In this document: positions 10,993 to 21,343 of the stretch, piece after piece
Layout of the letters: each line of letters begins with the position of its first letter
Position numbering within the stretch: the first letter of the stretch is position 1
Assembly (NCBI RefSeq): GCF_000423285.1
Contig: NZ_AUHR01000015.1
Coordinates: 21,434-85,433, forward strand
Length of the DNA stretch: 64,000 bases
Direction: 5' to 3'
From: Laribacter hongkongensis DSM 14985
GTDB lineage: Bacteria > Pseudomonadota > Gammaproteobacteria > Burkholderiales > Aquaspirillaceae
Notes under the pieces: generated by a model
The model's input: only the letters and a program-made list of their open reading frames with translations
Databases searched by the model: none
What the model was told of the DNA's origin: nothing
Made by a program: the position numbers and the translations under genes

Positions 10993-13900
10993 TCAGTCAA
11001 CGTGCAGCTGGCCGTTACCCAGCAGCTTGTTGAGGATCTCCTGGTCGCTGCCGCCGAGGTCTCCCAGGGCGACACCTTCCAGCACGATCTGCTGGGTCAT
11101 GCTGCCCGAGCTGCCGTCCGGACGGACATCGATGACGGTATTGCCGTGGCCGTCGTCCCTGAAGTCCAGATACTGGTCCAGCGTGGCTGCCGACTTGTCG
11201 CCGGCGTGCTGGAGCAGGTCGGAGAAGTCGAGGATGTCGCCCTGCTTGCCGTTGGCCGTCAGGTGGAAATCCTTGACCACGTCGCGGGCAGGTGCGCTGC
11301 CGGTGCCGGCATCAGCCAGATTCCAGACAAAGGTGTCGATTCCGGAGCCACCGATCAGGATGTCGTTGCCGGCACCTCCGGTCAGGGTGTCATTGCCGGA
11401 ACCGCCGAGCAATACGTCGTTGCCGTGGCCGCCGAGCAGCGTATCGTTGCCCGCTCCGCCAAACAGCACGTCGTTGCCGGCCCCGCCGGACAGGTGGTCA
11501 TCTCCGCCCATGCCCATCAGGACATCATTGCCTTCGCCGCCGTAGAGCCGGTCGTTGCCGTCACCCGCAGCGCCTTCCAGCTCCTGGGCCAGATCCTTGA
11601 GGGCATCGGCCGACATGCTGTGGATGGCCTGGGTCAGGTCTTCCACCGAGTAGCCTTCGGCGTGCAGCAAGCCCTGCAAGGATCCCAGATAGGCATCAAG
11701 CCCGGCCTGGCTGCCGACATGGCCGCCGTCACCGATCAGGAGGTCGTCGCCTCCCTGGCCATACACGGTGTCGTGGCCGCTGCCGCCGATCAGGATGTCG
11801 CCCTTGTCGAACTGGTCGACATGGGTCGGCTTGCCGTCGATGGTCACGTCACCGCTGCTCTTCGATACGTCGAAATCATCCGGATGCTTCTGGATGTAGT
11901 CGAGCATCTGGGCGGCGCTCAGCTTGTCGGCGCTGATTCCCAGTGCGGCGGCAATGACGGCCTGGAGGTTGGCAAAGCCGCTGTCACCGAAGATGACGTC
12001 GTTGCCGGCGCCGCCGTGGATGATGTCGGAACCGGGGATGGCATCGAAGGTGGCGTTCTTGCCGGCCTCAAGCGCTGCGTCCAGCTGGTCCTTGTTGGTG
12101 GCAAGGATGTAGCTGCCGTTGCTGCTGTACTGGCCGAGGTTGCCCGGCAGGCTGCCGGCGTTGCCGACGCCGATGACGAAGATGCTGGATACGTCCTTCA
12201 GCGAATCGGCTGCCGCCAGCGAGTCGGCGGTTTCCTGGGCGCTTCCGTCCATACCGCTACCGTCGGTAGTCATCAGGTCCTTGATGACCACTGTGGTTGT
12301 GCCATCGTCGTTGACGCGCACGACTTTGGCCGTATAAGTGCCGTAACTGTTGCGTTCCCCTTGTTCGAGGCGATAAGTCTGCCCCGTGGCCTGGTCGTGC
12401 CATGCCTGTCCCAGTGCCTGACCGGTCGGAATCTGGACGGTGACATTGTCAGTGGTCGTGAACGAGACCTCCTTGTCGAGCGTGATGGTGCGCCCGTCGG
12501 TGGGATCGTTTTTCTGGTTCAGGAGGGTGACCCACTTGCTGCCGTTGTTGTATTGCAGCTCATACGACCTGGAGCTGTCCGAGCCGGAACGAACCACGCG
12601 ATACGACACGTCGGTCCCGTCAACTTCGGCAGTCCAGGATATCCGCTCTTTGCCGCTCCAGTCTTTGCCACTCCAGTTGTCCGAGTTCGGAACGGTGACC
12701 GAATCAAACGAAACGGTGTGGCTGATCTTGTCGGCAAACGAGTTCTCGTACCGTGAAGTCGGTTTGCCGTCGGTAACAAAGTAGGTGTGGTTGGTGTACC
12801 CGTCTGTCGGCTGCTGGCTGAACCACTGCTCGGCCTGCATGAAGGCCGATTCGTAGTTGGTGTTGCCAGTTGCCGTGATGTTGCCCATGGCCTGCATGAA
12901 GGTGGAGCCAGACGAGGTGTCCAGATGCCAGTTGCCCTGGGCATCCTGTACGCACAGGTCGCGCAGGGTCACGCCTTGCAGCGCCATCTTGCTGCCCGAG
13001 TCGAAGTCGACAATGCTCAGGTTGATGGTGCCGTCAAAGTCGGCCATGTTGTCGAGCAGGGTCTGGATGGCGTTCTTGGCCACGTCGATCCGGGCGCTGG
13101 ACGAGTAGCCGCCCGTGCTCATGTACGATTCCATCGAGCCCGAACTGTCGAGGATGATGCACAGGTTGTAGTTCATCCCTGGCGTGCTGATGCCGCCGGA
13201 ACCGCTGACGTCACCGGTGATGATTTCGCCGGAGCTGTCGCCGAGCAGGGTGTCGCCGTGGCTGGTGCCGGTAACGGTATCGACCGGCGACACGGTGACC
13301 GTGGCCCAGTCGGTGGCTTTGTCGGCGTCTGTCACCCTGTACTCAAGTTGCAGGTCCTTGACGTAGTCCACCGTACCGTTGCCGTCCTTGTCCAGCGGCG
13401 TGACGGTGACGGTGCCCTTGTCGTAGTCGACCGTGATCGAGTAGTAGTCGTCCATGCCGTCGGCAAGCTTGACCGACGGGTCTTGGTCGGATCCTTTGGC
13501 GATGTGCAGGTCGCTGTGCTTGCCGTCCGGATCGCTGTCATTGGCCAGCAGTTGCTCAAAGGTCAGGGTGAAGCTGTCCGCATGACCGATGATTTCGGTG
13601 GTGACGTTGCCATCTCCCGGGTGGCTGCCGCTGATGCTGCCGTTGGATTCCCAGTTGCCGGTGGAGGCCATGCCGCCATGGACGGTGAGCTGTCCGCCCT
13701 GGCTGACGTCGCCGTCGACATACATGAAGCCGTTGACCGTCAGCTGGCTCTGGTTGACCAGGTTGCCGTTCAGGATCACCGTCATCGGGTTGTCCGGTGT
13801 ACCGAAGGTATGGCCGTCCACCGTCAGCGTGACCGGCTGGCCGTCCGGGCCGGTGATGTAGAGGATCTTGCCGTTTGCCTGCTGTTGCGCCTGGTTCAGG

Positions 13901-16900
13901 GCCTGTTCGACCTGGGCCGGTGTCCACGACGGATCGATGACGACCGTCTGGATCATGCCTTCGGCCATCAGGTTGCCGAAGCTGACCGGGTTGCCGTTGT
14001 TGTCGGTGAAGAAGCGCCCGAAAAAGTCGGCTTCGGTTTCCTTGAGCAGCGTGTCGTTTTCGTTGATCGAGCCGTTGCCGGAGGCGTGCTGACCGCACTG
14101 GACCGTGCTGCCTGCGCCCTCAACAGGATGGACATTGCCCTTGATGCTGGCTTCGCCCTTGACCGAAATCAGCGCTCCGTCGGTCTGCACGGTGACGGTG
14201 GTCTGGAAGTGCGCATCCTTGTCGATGTAGATCACGTCATCGACGGCATCCGGCCCGGTGTTTTCCACCTTGATGGTGATGGTGTCGCGCGCGGTGTCGC
14301 CGTCCTTGTCGGTGCCGGCAAAGGTGAAGCTGTGGTCACCGGCCCGTGTGCCGGTGCCGGCGTCAAAGCTGTAGCCGTACTGGCCGTTGCCAAGGCTGGT
14401 CACGGTCAGCGTGCCGCCGGCAATACTGATGCTGGCTTCGCCCTGCGCATTGAATTCCAGCGGTTGCGGCTTGTCCGTTCCGTAGGCAACGGTCAGCGCG
14501 CCCCGGGTTGCGGCACCGTCGGCGCCGTAGTCCAGGGTAAAGCCGCCGGTGGCATGGCTTTCACCCGTGCCTTCCAGACGGTTGGCCGAATCGGCGGGCT
14601 GGGTCACGGTCAGTTTCGGTACATCATCGATGATGGTGACCGTCAGTGCCCCTTCGCTCGTGCCAACAGAGTTTTCCAGCTTGATGCTGATGGAATCGTC
14701 CAGTTCGTTGTTGCCGTCGGCTGGTGCATGTTGCTGCCCCTGGTTCAGGGTGTAGCTGTATGTGACCTGTCCGTTCTTGATGGACAGGATGGTCAGCGTG
14801 CCGTTGGTAGTCTGGAGGGTCCAGGTTTCACCGGCAGCCGGGTTGGCTGAGCCGTTGGCATCCAGCGTGATTTCCAGCTTGTTGCCGGCATCGGTCAAGA
14901 CCAGTTTGCCGTCTGTTCCGTTCATGGAAACCGTAAACGATCCTTCGGTGCTTTCCTTGTCACTGCCCGGATTCGTGCCGGTTGCCAGTGCGGCTTCTTC
15001 GACGGTTATAGAACCGGGCGGTACGGTCAGGCTGGGAGTTTCGACCGAGATGACCGGAATGGTGACCGAAGTGCTGGCGCTGTCGCCGTCACCGTCCTTG
15101 GTGATGAAATCCAGCGTGAAGTCCTTGCCGTTGGGCATGCTGAACGACTCGTACTGCTTGAACGTCCAGTCACCCTTGCCGTCAAGTACCACCACGAACA
15201 GTGGCTTGCCGTCTATCGTGGCCGTCAGCATGGCTCCACCGCTGCGTCCCGGTTCGACTTGGAGCTGGGCTTCTACGGATTTGCCATTGATGATGACCTG
15301 CATCGTGTCGCCATTCTTGTAATCCAGCGTGGCGTTGGCATAGCCCTCGGCAAAGCCGTCGGCCCCGGATTCTCCGGTTACGGTACCGGAATAGGTGACA
15401 AGAGGCGGCAGGGCAGTGACGAAATCAATACCCTGGATGGTGAAGTCGCTGTTTTCCCCATTGTCTACGGCTGAGATCACCACCTTGTCAAAACCCTTGG
15501 CAAGGTATTCGTCGATGCTCACCTGGAACTGTCCGTCGCGGCTGTTGCCGGTGATCACGACGGAGTGCACGACTTCACCATTGCGATAGAAGGTAATCAG
15601 GGCTTTTTCCGAGACATGGTCCCATGCCGTCGGCTCGGAAGATCCTGAGTAGAACGCGCCAAAGTCGACGGTGATGCCGTAGGCGAGCTTGCCCCCCAGG
15701 TCAAACACAACGGCTTCTGCATTACCCTTGCTGTCTGCCCCGATTTCCTCATGATGGATGCCGCCATTGACGGTCAGGCCGCGGTCCTGATCGACCGTGT
15801 AATCACTGTATCCCAGCGAGCCACTTTGGGTTATCGAGGCAATCTGGCCATCTTTGCCATAAACCACTTTGGCTGCCGACATGCTGATCTGCCCGTTCCA
15901 GACGCTGCTCTCGAGAGACTGACCGTAATCGGTGAAGTCTAGGCGGCCATGGCCTACCAGATCGGTCGTGCTTGTGACCAGTACCGGATCGGTTGCACTG
16001 ATCGCAGGACCGTCATCCTCGAACTTCAGGGTCAGGTCGGCCGAATTGCTGGTGGTATCGCCATCATTGTCCGTGACCGACGCATTGACCTTGATGCCAC
16101 CCAGTGTCAGCGTTTCGTCGTGGTCCGCTGTCGTGCTGCCCGGGTTCTCCGGATGGTAGAGGGAAGCTCCGTCATGCTGCTCCAGAGTCACCTGGCCCGT
16201 TTGGGCATCCACGGAGAGTGTGAATACTGGCGTGCCATTGGCCATGCCCGAAATCGAACCATCAGCGTTTTTAACCAGTATCAGGTCATGTTTTTGACCA
16301 TTGACCAAGGCCTGCAGCCCGGTGGATCCATTGGCAATTTCAAGCGAATAGTTCCGGCTGGCTTCACCATCGGCACCCGCATTGACACTGAACAGCTTGC
16401 TTGCGTCCAGACTGCTGCTGGCTTGTGATCCGCTGCCTTCCAGCTCCAGACCCGGTCCCTTGATGTTATCGGCAAAGCTTTCATCAACGGTTAGCGAACC
16501 GGGCTGGCCTATGATGACCGGCACGTCATCGACGATATTGATGTCGAGCGAACCGCTGGCGGTATCGCCGGTCTGGTCGGTGACGGTGATGGTGATGTTG
16601 TCGGACACCTGGTCGTTGCCCGGCTGGCCGTGGGTCTGGGAGCCGTTGAGCGTGTAGGTGTACTCGACCGTACCGTTGGTGATGCCGGTGATGGTCAGGG
16701 TGCCACGGTCGGTGGCAATGCTGATGCCGCCGTCCGGAATGACGGCATTGCCGGCCGCATCCAGCTGGAAGGGCTGGTCTCCGATGGTGATCGTGCCGGC
16801 CTCACCGTGGAGGTCGATCGTGATGGTGCCGGAAGTGCTTTCGCGGCTGCCGTCCGGAGTGCTGCCGGTGGCGAGGTCGGATTCGTATACCTCGGTGCCG

Positions 16901-18207
16901 GCCGTGCCGGTTGCCGGTATGTTCAGGGTCGGCACTTTGTCGTCACCGGTGATCTTGACGGTGATGGTGGTGGTCGAAGTATCCCCGTCCTTGTCGGTGA
17001 TGGTGTAGCTGAAGGTGTCTTCGAAGACCGAGCCCTTGGGTACGTCGACGCCCGGGGTGAGGACATAGGAATAGGTGCCGTCGGCATTGAGCGTCAGGGA
17101 ACCGTATTGGCCCTGGATGGCCGTACCGACATTGCCGGTCAGGGCATCGCTGCTGGTCCCGGCCGTGACACCGGAGACAATCTTGCCGTCCGGAGCATCG
17201 GCGCCGAACACGTCGTTACTGAGAACGTTGCCATTGTCGGTGGAGCCCCCCTGGGCATCCTTCTCCCCGATGCTGACGGTATCTTTATTGGCAGTAGGCA
17301 CGTCATCGACGATGTTGATGTCGAGCGAACCGCTGGCGGTATCGCCGGTCTGGTCGGTGACGGTGATGGTGATGTTGTCGGACACCTGGTCGTTGCCCGG
17401 CTGGCCGTGGGTCTGGGAGCCGTTGAGCGTGTAGGTGTACTCGACCGTACCGTTGGTGATGCCGGTGATGGTCAGGGTGCCGCGGTCGGTGGCAATGCTG
17501 ATGCCGCCGTCCGGGATGACGGCATTGCCGGCCGCATCAATGGTGATGCTGGTGCCGTTGATGGTGAGGGTGGCGGTTTCACCGTTGAGGCCGGTGATGC
17601 TGAAGGTGCTGCTGGCCGTTGCCTGGTTGACGTTGCCGGCATTGCTGCTGCCGCCGGGCAGGTTGGCTTCGGACACCGAGAGTTCGCCGCCGAGGATGTC
17701 CAGTCCGCTGAGGACCGGTGTCCCCGGATTGGTCGCAGGATTGGTGGCGCCGGGAATCGTCTGGATTTCGCGCAGTTCGGCCTGGCCGCTGGCCATGGAG
17801 AGCTGATTGAGGCTTTCGCTGATGCGGTCAAGGCGCACGAAGGACATGCCGCCTTCGTCGCCACCGCCCCCGGTCAGACCGGCCGCGGTTTCTTCAAGGA
17901 TGCCCAGAGGATCGTTGCCGGTTTGCAGGGCGGCAATGATCTGCTCGGCTTCTGCGGCGGTGGCCGGGTCTGCCGCAGCGGTTTCTGCCGCGGCCAGTTC
18001 GACAGGGACGGGATCGGCTGCACCGGTTTGCTGGAACAGGGTGCCGTCGGCCATGGCGTATTGCACGGAGGCATTGGGAGCCAGGACCAGTTGCTCGCCT
18101 GCCTGGAGGATGTCTCCGGCCTTGAGTATCCGGACGCTGCCGTCCGGTGCGATGGCTTTGGCTTCTCCCTGGATGGCGATGACTTTTGCTTGTGCAGGAA
18201 TGCTCAT
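10993..18207 (-). CDS. Giant RTX adhesin with LapA-type retention module
   Basis: A 2404-residue surface protein expected to leave by a type I secretion system and to mediate attachment. Residues 1-60 match the N-terminal retention module that holds LapA-type adhesins in the outer-membrane channel. TAAG at 107-110 matches the LapG protease site in both motif and position. Residues about 160-1650 are VCBS/cadherin-like repeats (TITVTDQTGDTASGSLDI type). A von Willebrand A domain starts near 1678 with the metal motif DSSGS. Calcium-binding GGxGNDxL nonapeptides cover about 2209-2292, then a VCA0849-type secretion target. GAGGAG precedes the ATG. No secretion or lapD/lapG genes are in the window. 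Confidence 0.9.
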   Translation of the reverse strand: MSIPAQAKVIAIQGEAKAIAPDGSVRILKAGDILQAGEQLVLAPNASVQYAMADGTLFQQTGAADPVPVELAAAETAAADPATAAEAEQIIAALQTGNDPLGILEETAAGLTGGGGDEGGMSFVRLDRISESLNQLSMASGQAELREIQTIPGATNPATNPGTPVLSGLDILGGELSVSEANLPGGSSNAGNVNQATASSTFSITGLNGETATLTINGTSITIDAAGNAVIPDGGISIATDRGTLTITGITNGTVEYTYTLNGSQTHGQPGNDQVSDNITITVTDQTGDTASGSLDINIVDDVPTANKDTVSIGEKDAQGGSTDNGNVLSNDVFGADAPDGKIVSGVTAGTSSDALTGNVGTAIQGQYGSLTLNADGTYSYVLTPGVDVPKGSVFEDTFSYTITDKDGDTSTTTITVKITGDDKVPTLNIPATGTAGTEVYESDLATGSTPDGSRESTSGTITIDLHGEAGTITIGDQPFQLDAAGNAVIPDGGISIATDRGTLTITGITNGTVEYTYTLNGSQTHGQPGNDQVSDNITITVTDQTGDTASGSLDINIVDDVPVIIGQPGSLTVDESFADNIKGPGLELEGSGSQASSSLDASKLFSVNAGADGEASRNYSLEIANGSTGLQALVNGQKHDLILVKNADGSISGMANGTPVFTLSVDAQTGQVTLEQHDGASLYHPENPGSTTADHDETLTLGGIKVNASVTDNDGDTTSNSADLTLKFEDDGPAISATDPVLVTSTTDLVGHGRLDFTDYGQSLESSVWNGQISMSAAKVVYGKDGQIASITQSGSLGYSDYTVDQDRGLTVNGGIHHEEIGADSKGNAEAVVFDLGGKLAYGITVDFGAFYSGSSEPTAWDHVSEKALITFYRNGEVVHSVVITGNSRDGQFQVSIDEYLAKGFDKVVISAVDNGENSDFTIQGIDFVTALPPLVTYSGTVTGESGADGFAEGYANATLDYKNGDTMQVIINGKSVEAQLQVEPGRSGGAMLTATIDGKPLFVVVLDGKGDWTFKQYESFSMPNGKDFTLDFITKDGDGDSASTSVTIPVISVETPSLTVPPGSITVEEAALATGTNPGSDKESTEGSFTVSMNGTDGKLVLTDAGNKLEITLDANGSANPAAGETWTLQTTNGTLTILSIKNGQVTYSYTLNQGQQHAPADGNNELDDSISIKLENSVGTSEGALTVTIIDDVPKLTVTQPADSANRLEGTGESHATGGFTLDYGADGAATRGALTVAYGTDKPQPLEFNAQGEASISIAGGTLTVTSLGNGQYGYSFDAGTGTRAGDHSFTFAGTDKDGDTARDTITIKVENTGPDAVDDVIYIDKDAHFQTTVTVQTDGALISVKGEASIKGNVHPVEGAGSTVQCGQHASGNGSINENDTLLKETEADFFGRFFTDNNGNPVSFGNLMAEGMIQTVVIDPSWTPAQVEQALNQAQQQANGKILYITGPDGQPVTLTVDGHTFGTPDNPMTVILNGNLVNQSQLTVNGFMYVDGDVSQGGQLTVHGGMASTGNWESNGSISGSHPGDGNVTTEIIGHADSFTLTFEQLLANDSDPDGKHSDLHIAKGSDQDPSVKLADGMDDYYSITVDYDKGTVTVTPLDKDGNGTVDYVKDLQLEYRVTDADKATDWATVTVSPVDTVTGTSHGDTLLGDSSGEIITGDVSGSGGISTPGMNYNLCIILDSSGSMESYMSTGGYSSSARIDVAKNAIQTLLDNMADFDGTINLSIVDFDSGSKMALQGVTLRDLCVQDAQGNWHLDTSSGSTFMQAMGNITATGNTNYESAFMQAEQWFSQQPTDGYTNHTYFVTDGKPTSRYENSFADKISHTVSFDSVTVPNSDNWSGKDWSGKERISWTAEVDGTDVSYRVVRSGSDSSRSYELQYNNGSKWVTLLNQKNDPTDGRTITLDKEVSFTTTDNVTVQIPTGQALGQAWHDQATGQTYRLEQGERNSYGTYTAKVVRVNDDGTTTVVIKDLMTTDGSGMDGSAQETADSLAAADSLKDVSSIFVIGVGNAGSLPGNLGQYSSNGSYILATNKDQLDAALEAGKNATFDAIPGSDIIHGGAGNDVIFGDSGFANLQAVIAAALGISADKLSAAQMLDYIQKHPDDFDVSKSSGDVTIDGKPTHVDQFDKGDILIGGSGHDTVYGQGGDDLLIGDGGHVGSQAGLDAYLGSLQGLLHAEGYSVEDLTQAIHSMSADALKDLAQELEGAAGDGNDRLYGGEGNDVLMGMGGDDHLSGGAGNDVLFGGAGNDTLLGGHGNDVLLGGSGNDTLTGGAGNDILIGGSGIDTFVWNLADAGTGSAPARDVVKDFHLTANGKQGDILDFSDLLQHAGDKSAATLDQYLDFRDDGHGNTVIDVRPDGSSGSMTQQIVLEGVALGDLGGSDQEILNKLLGNGQLHVD
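16521..16761. repeat. Adhesin internal repeat, copy 1
   Basis: This 241-bp stretch is repeated almost exactly at 17298-17538, an offset of 777 bases or 259 codons. I see three single-base differences. It encodes one bacterial immunoglobulin-like unit (GISIATDRGTLTITGITNGT). Confidence 0.9.
17298..17538. repeat. Adhesin internal repeat, copy 2
   Basis: Near-identical partner of 16521-16761. The in-frame spacing means recombination between the copies would delete or add 259 residues without breaking the frame. Confidence 0.9.
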
Positions 18208-18902
18208 GGCGTTCTCCTCGGTCAGATTCTCACTTTCGCATGCTAAGTAGATTCACGTATCCGGCCTATTGTCCTTTCGGGCAGTCCGCTTTCTGATGCC
18301 GGAAAAGGCGGAGAAAACGCAGGAGAACTTGATGTGACACAAGCATGCAGGCAGGGCAGTGATGCCGGAGCCCGTGCCCGCTATGACCGGGAGCATGAGG
18401 CCGGCTGCGGGACGGGCTGTCACCGACCGGGGGAGGGCTGCCCTTATACAAAGCAAACCGGACGGCGGATGCGGGCAATCGGCAGGGCTGGAATGGCATC
18501 CCCGATGTCGGGAAACGTGCCGCCGGCATGATTTATTCGCCGGAAACGCGTAGGAAACGGTATGGAAAGGAGCGGATGGAGGGTAAACCCCCTTTTTCAT
18601 AAATTCATGTCGGGTAAGGGGAATACCAATAAATATCAATGACTTATTTGTGTGTCCGTGAATATCGTCTTAAGAATTGCGTGTTGGTCAAGCTGATGTT
18701 TTTAAAGGGTTAATGCGGATTGTGGCCTGTTTCCGGATTATTGGTTGCAGGCGGCAACCGGATTCCTGGGGGGAGGGGGGTGTTGAAGTATGAGAGAGCG
18801 CTAATATAATGAACAACAGAAAAGCTGATGTACGAAATCGGCGCCGATGCTGGCCTCCCGTCAGAAGGGGGTCGAATCATTTAAACGTGAAAGGAAGTCA
18901 TC
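18208..18902. other. Long divergent regulatory region between adhesin and arcA1
   Basis: About 695 bases without a convincing gene. The half near arcA1 is AT-rich from about 18595 and contains a G6-A-G6 tract (18768-18780) next to a sigma-70 promoter. No good FNR/ANR box (TTGAT-N4-ATCAA) was found although arc operons are often oxygen-controlled; TTAAGAATTGC near 18671 only loosely recalls an ArgR box. Confidence 0.5.
18783..18810 (+). promoter_or_regulatory. Sigma-70 promoter of arcA1
   Basis: TTGAAG at 18783-18788, a 16-base spacer and a perfect TATAAT at 18805-18810. The leader to the arcA1 ATG is about 85-90 bases. A G6-A-G6 tract ends 2 bases before the -35. Confidence 0.7.
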
Positions 18903-20132
18903 ATGACCAAGTTTGGTGTTCACTCCGAATGCGGCAAATTGCACACGGTGATGGTCTGCCGTCCGAGCCTCGCCCACAAGCGCCTGACTCCGGACAACTG
19001 CCATGGCCTGCTGTTTGACGACGTGATCTGGGTTGAACGCGCACAGAAGGACCACGACTACTTCGTGGGCCAAATGCGTGCCCGTGGCATCGAAGTCCTG
19101 GAAGTCAGCGAACTGCTGGCCAAGGTGCTGGATGACAAGGCCGGTCGTGCATGGATCCTGGATCGCAAGGTGTGCGCCAACAACGTCGGTATCGGCATGC
19201 TGGCCGAACTGCGTGCCTGGCTGAACGAAATGCCGTCGGACCAGCTGGCCCAACACCTGCTGGGCGGTATCTCCAAGTTCGAACTGCCGTTCGACCCGAA
19301 GGGCCTGTTCGGTGGCTACCTCGACCAGTCCGATTTCGTGCTGCCCCCGATCCCGAACAGCCTGTTCCAGCGTGACCCGAGCTGCTGGATCTACGAAGGC
19401 GTGACCCTGAACCCGATGTACTGGCCGGCCCGCCGTCAGGAAACCCTGATCCTGCAAGCCATTTACCAGTTCCACCCGTACTTCGCCGGTCAGGTCAAGG
19501 TATGGTGGGGTGACTGCGACAAGGATCACGGCCCGGCTACCCTCGAAGGTGGTGACGTGATGCCGATCGGCAACGGCGTTGTGCTCATCGGCATGGGCGA
19601 ACGTACCAGCCCGCAAGCCGTGGTCCAGACTGCCAAGTCGGTCCTGGGTCAAGGCGGCGCCCAGCGCGTCGTGGCTTGCCAGATGCCGAAGTCGCGCGCT
19701 GCCATGCACCTTGACACCGTGTTCAGCTTCCTCGACGTGGACCTGCTGTCGGTGTTCCCGGACGTGGTCGACGACATCACCTGCACCAGCATCTACGCCG
19801 GCGACAAGGAAGGCGAAGTCCGCTTCGAACGTCACGAAGGCGTGCATCTGACCGAAGTGGTGCGTGAATCGCTGGGTCTGTCGAGCGTTGAAACCATCCA
19901 GACCGCCGGTGACGCTTACCAGCGCGAACGCGAACAGTGGGACGACGGCAACAACGTCGTGGCTCTGGACCGTCGCGTGGTCGTGGCTTACGACCGCAAC
20001 ACCTACACCAACAAGATGATGCGCGATCGCGGTGTTGAAGTGATCGAGATCCCGGCATCCGAACTCGGCCGCGGCCGTGGTGGTGGTCACTGCATGACCT
20101 GCCCGATCATCCGTGACGCAGTGAAGCTGTAA
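18903..20132 (+). CDS. arcA: Arginine deiminase, copy 1
   Basis: Converts arginine to citrulline and ammonia, the first and acid-neutralising step of the deiminase pathway. It has 409 residues. The catalytic cysteine is Cys397 in [17 protein letters not shown] and [11 protein letters not shown] supply the substrate-binding Asp and catalytic His. AAGGAAG at 18891-18897 sets the ATG. It heads arcA1-B1-C1-D1. Codon use is strongly biased, suggesting high expression. The second copy is at 25820-27049. Confidence 0.97.
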   Translation: MTKFGVHSECGKLHTVMVCRPSLAHKRLTPDNCHGLLFDDVIWVERAQKDHDYFVGQMRARGIEVLEVSELLAKVLDDKAGRAWILDRKVCANNVGIGMLAELRAWLNEMPSDQLAQHLLGGISKFELPFDPKGLFGGYLDQSDFVLPPIPNSLFQRDPSCWIYEGVTLNPMYWPARRQETLILQAIYQFHPYFAGQVKVWWGDCDKDHGPATLEGGDVMPIGNGVVLIGMGERTSPQAVVQTAKSVLGQGGAQRVVACQMPKSRAAMHLDTVFSFLDVDLLSVFPDVVDDITCTSIYAGDKEGEVRFERHEGVHLTEVVRESLGLSSVETIQTAGDAYQREREQWDDGNNVVALDRRVVVAYDRNTYTNKMMRDRGVEVIEIPASELGRGRGGGHCMTCPIIRDAVKL

Positions 20133-20156
20133 TTGTTTTTCCGAGCATGATCAATG

Positions 20157-20186
20157 GCAATCCGGGCCGGCTCCGGTCCGGATTGC
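20157..20186 (+). other. Hairpin between arcA1 and arcB1
   Basis: Arms 20157-20165 and 20178-20186 are complementary, with further pairing inside the loop, and no T-run follows. It may be a transcript stability or processing element rather than a terminator. Confidence 0.45.
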
Positions 20187-20224
20187 TCCCAAATCCAAGT
20201 TCCCTGACAAAGGACGTTTAAATC

Positions 20225-21232
20225 ATGGCCTTCAATCTGAAGAATCGCAGCTACCTCAAGCTCCTCGACTTCACCCCGCGTGAAATCCGTTACCTGCTGG
20301 ACCTGTCGCGCGACCTGAAGCGCGCCAAGTACGCTGGCAACGAAGAGCAGCGTCTGGTTGGCAAGAACATTGCTCTGATTTTCGAAAAGACCTCGACCCG
20401 TACCCGTTGCGCGTTCGAAGTGGCTGCCTATGACCAGGGCGCACACGTGACCTATCTCGGCCCGTCCGGCTCGCAGATCGGCCACAAAGAATCCATGAAA
20501 GATACCGCCCGCGTTCTGGGCCGCATGTACGACGCCATCGAATACCGTGGCTTCGCACAGGACGTGGTTGAAGAACTGGCTGCCTACGCTGGCGTGCCGG
20601 TCTACAACGGCCTGACCGACGAATGGCACCCGACCCAGATGCTGGCCGACGTGCTGACCATGATCGAAAACAGCGACAAGCCGCTGAGCCAGATCGCCTA
20701 CGCCTACGTTGGTGACGCCCGCTTCAACATGGCCCGCTCGCTGATGGTTGTCGGCTGCAAGCTGGGCATGGACGTCCGCATCGGTGCTCCGAAGCAACTG
20801 TGGCCGGAAGAAGCCCTGATCGCCGAGTGCAAGAAGATTGCCGCCGAAACCGGCGCCCGCCTGACCCTGACCGAAGATCCGGCTGCTGCCGTGAACGGCG
20901 TTGACTTCATCCACACCGACGTCTGGGTGTCGATGGGCGAGCCGAAGGAAGTCTGGGACGAGCGTATTGCTCTGCTGAGCAAGTTCCAGGTCAACAAGGA
21001 ACTGATGGCTGCTGCCAAGAACCCGGCCGTGAAGTTCATGCACTGCCTGCCGGCCTTCCACAACAGCGAAACCACCGTGGGCAAGGATATCGCCAAGCAG
21101 TATCCGCAGTTCGCCAACGGCATCGAAGTGACCGAAGACGTGTTCGAAACCACCGCCAACGTGGCCTTCGAACAGGCTGAAAACCGCATGCACACCATCA
21201 AGGCCATCATGGTCGCTACTCTGGGCGCCTGA
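20225..21232 (+). CDS. arcB: Catabolic ornithine carbamoyltransferase, copy 1
   Basis: Splits citrulline with phosphate into ornithine and carbamoyl phosphate. At 335 residues it has the usual length. The carbamoyl phosphate motif STRTR is at residues 57-61 and the HCLP motif at 273-276 in [14 protein letters not shown] lies just before the start. Placement in an arc cluster indicates the catabolic rather than the biosynthetic (argF) role. Confidence 0.96.
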   Translation: MAFNLKNRSYLKLLDFTPREIRYLLDLSRDLKRAKYAGNEEQRLVGKNIALIFEKTSTRTRCAFEVAAYDQGAHVTYLGPSGSQIGHKESMKDTARVLGRMYDAIEYRGFAQDVVEELAAYAGVPVYNGLTDEWHPTQMLADVLTMIENSDKPLSQIAYAYVGDARFNMARSLMVVGCKLGMDVRIGAPKQLWPEEALIAECKKIAAETGARLTLTEDPAAAVNGVDFIHTDVWVSMGEPKEVWDERIALLSKFQVNKELMAAAKNPAVKFMHCLPAFHNSETTVGKDIAKQYPQFANGIEVTEDVFETTANVAFEQAENRMHTIKAIMVATLGA

Positions 21233-21269
21233 TTCCAGGTCTGACCAGAGGCGTCTGTGACGTCTTGAA

Positions 21270-21302
21270 AAAGGCCGGTCAGTCTTTGACTGGCTGGCCT
21301 TT
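21270..21302 (+). terminator. Hairpin between arcB1 and arcC1
   Basis: Arms 21270-21284 and 21288-21302 form a 15-bp stem with two wobble pairs and a 3-base loop. It lacks a T-run, so it may only reduce read-through into arcC1. Confidence 0.5.
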
Positions 21303-21343
21303 CACCATTTACATCCCTTTCCAAATTTCACGAGGTGAAAACC

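Noticed and set aside
11340..11580. Short regularly spaced repeats resembling an array
   Set aside because: They encode the calcium-binding GGxGNDxL nonapeptides of the adhesin, not CRISPR repeats; there are no unique spacers.
10966..18246. Several long plus-strand open frames opposite the RTX adhesin (up to 687 codons)
   Set aside because: They are antisense shadows of the repeat-rich adhesin, which itself has clear domains, a ribosome site and a terminator.
18600..18780. FNR/ANR box upstream of arcA1
   Set aside because: Only half-sites such as TTGATATTTA (minus strand) are found; no TTGAT-N4-ATCAA.
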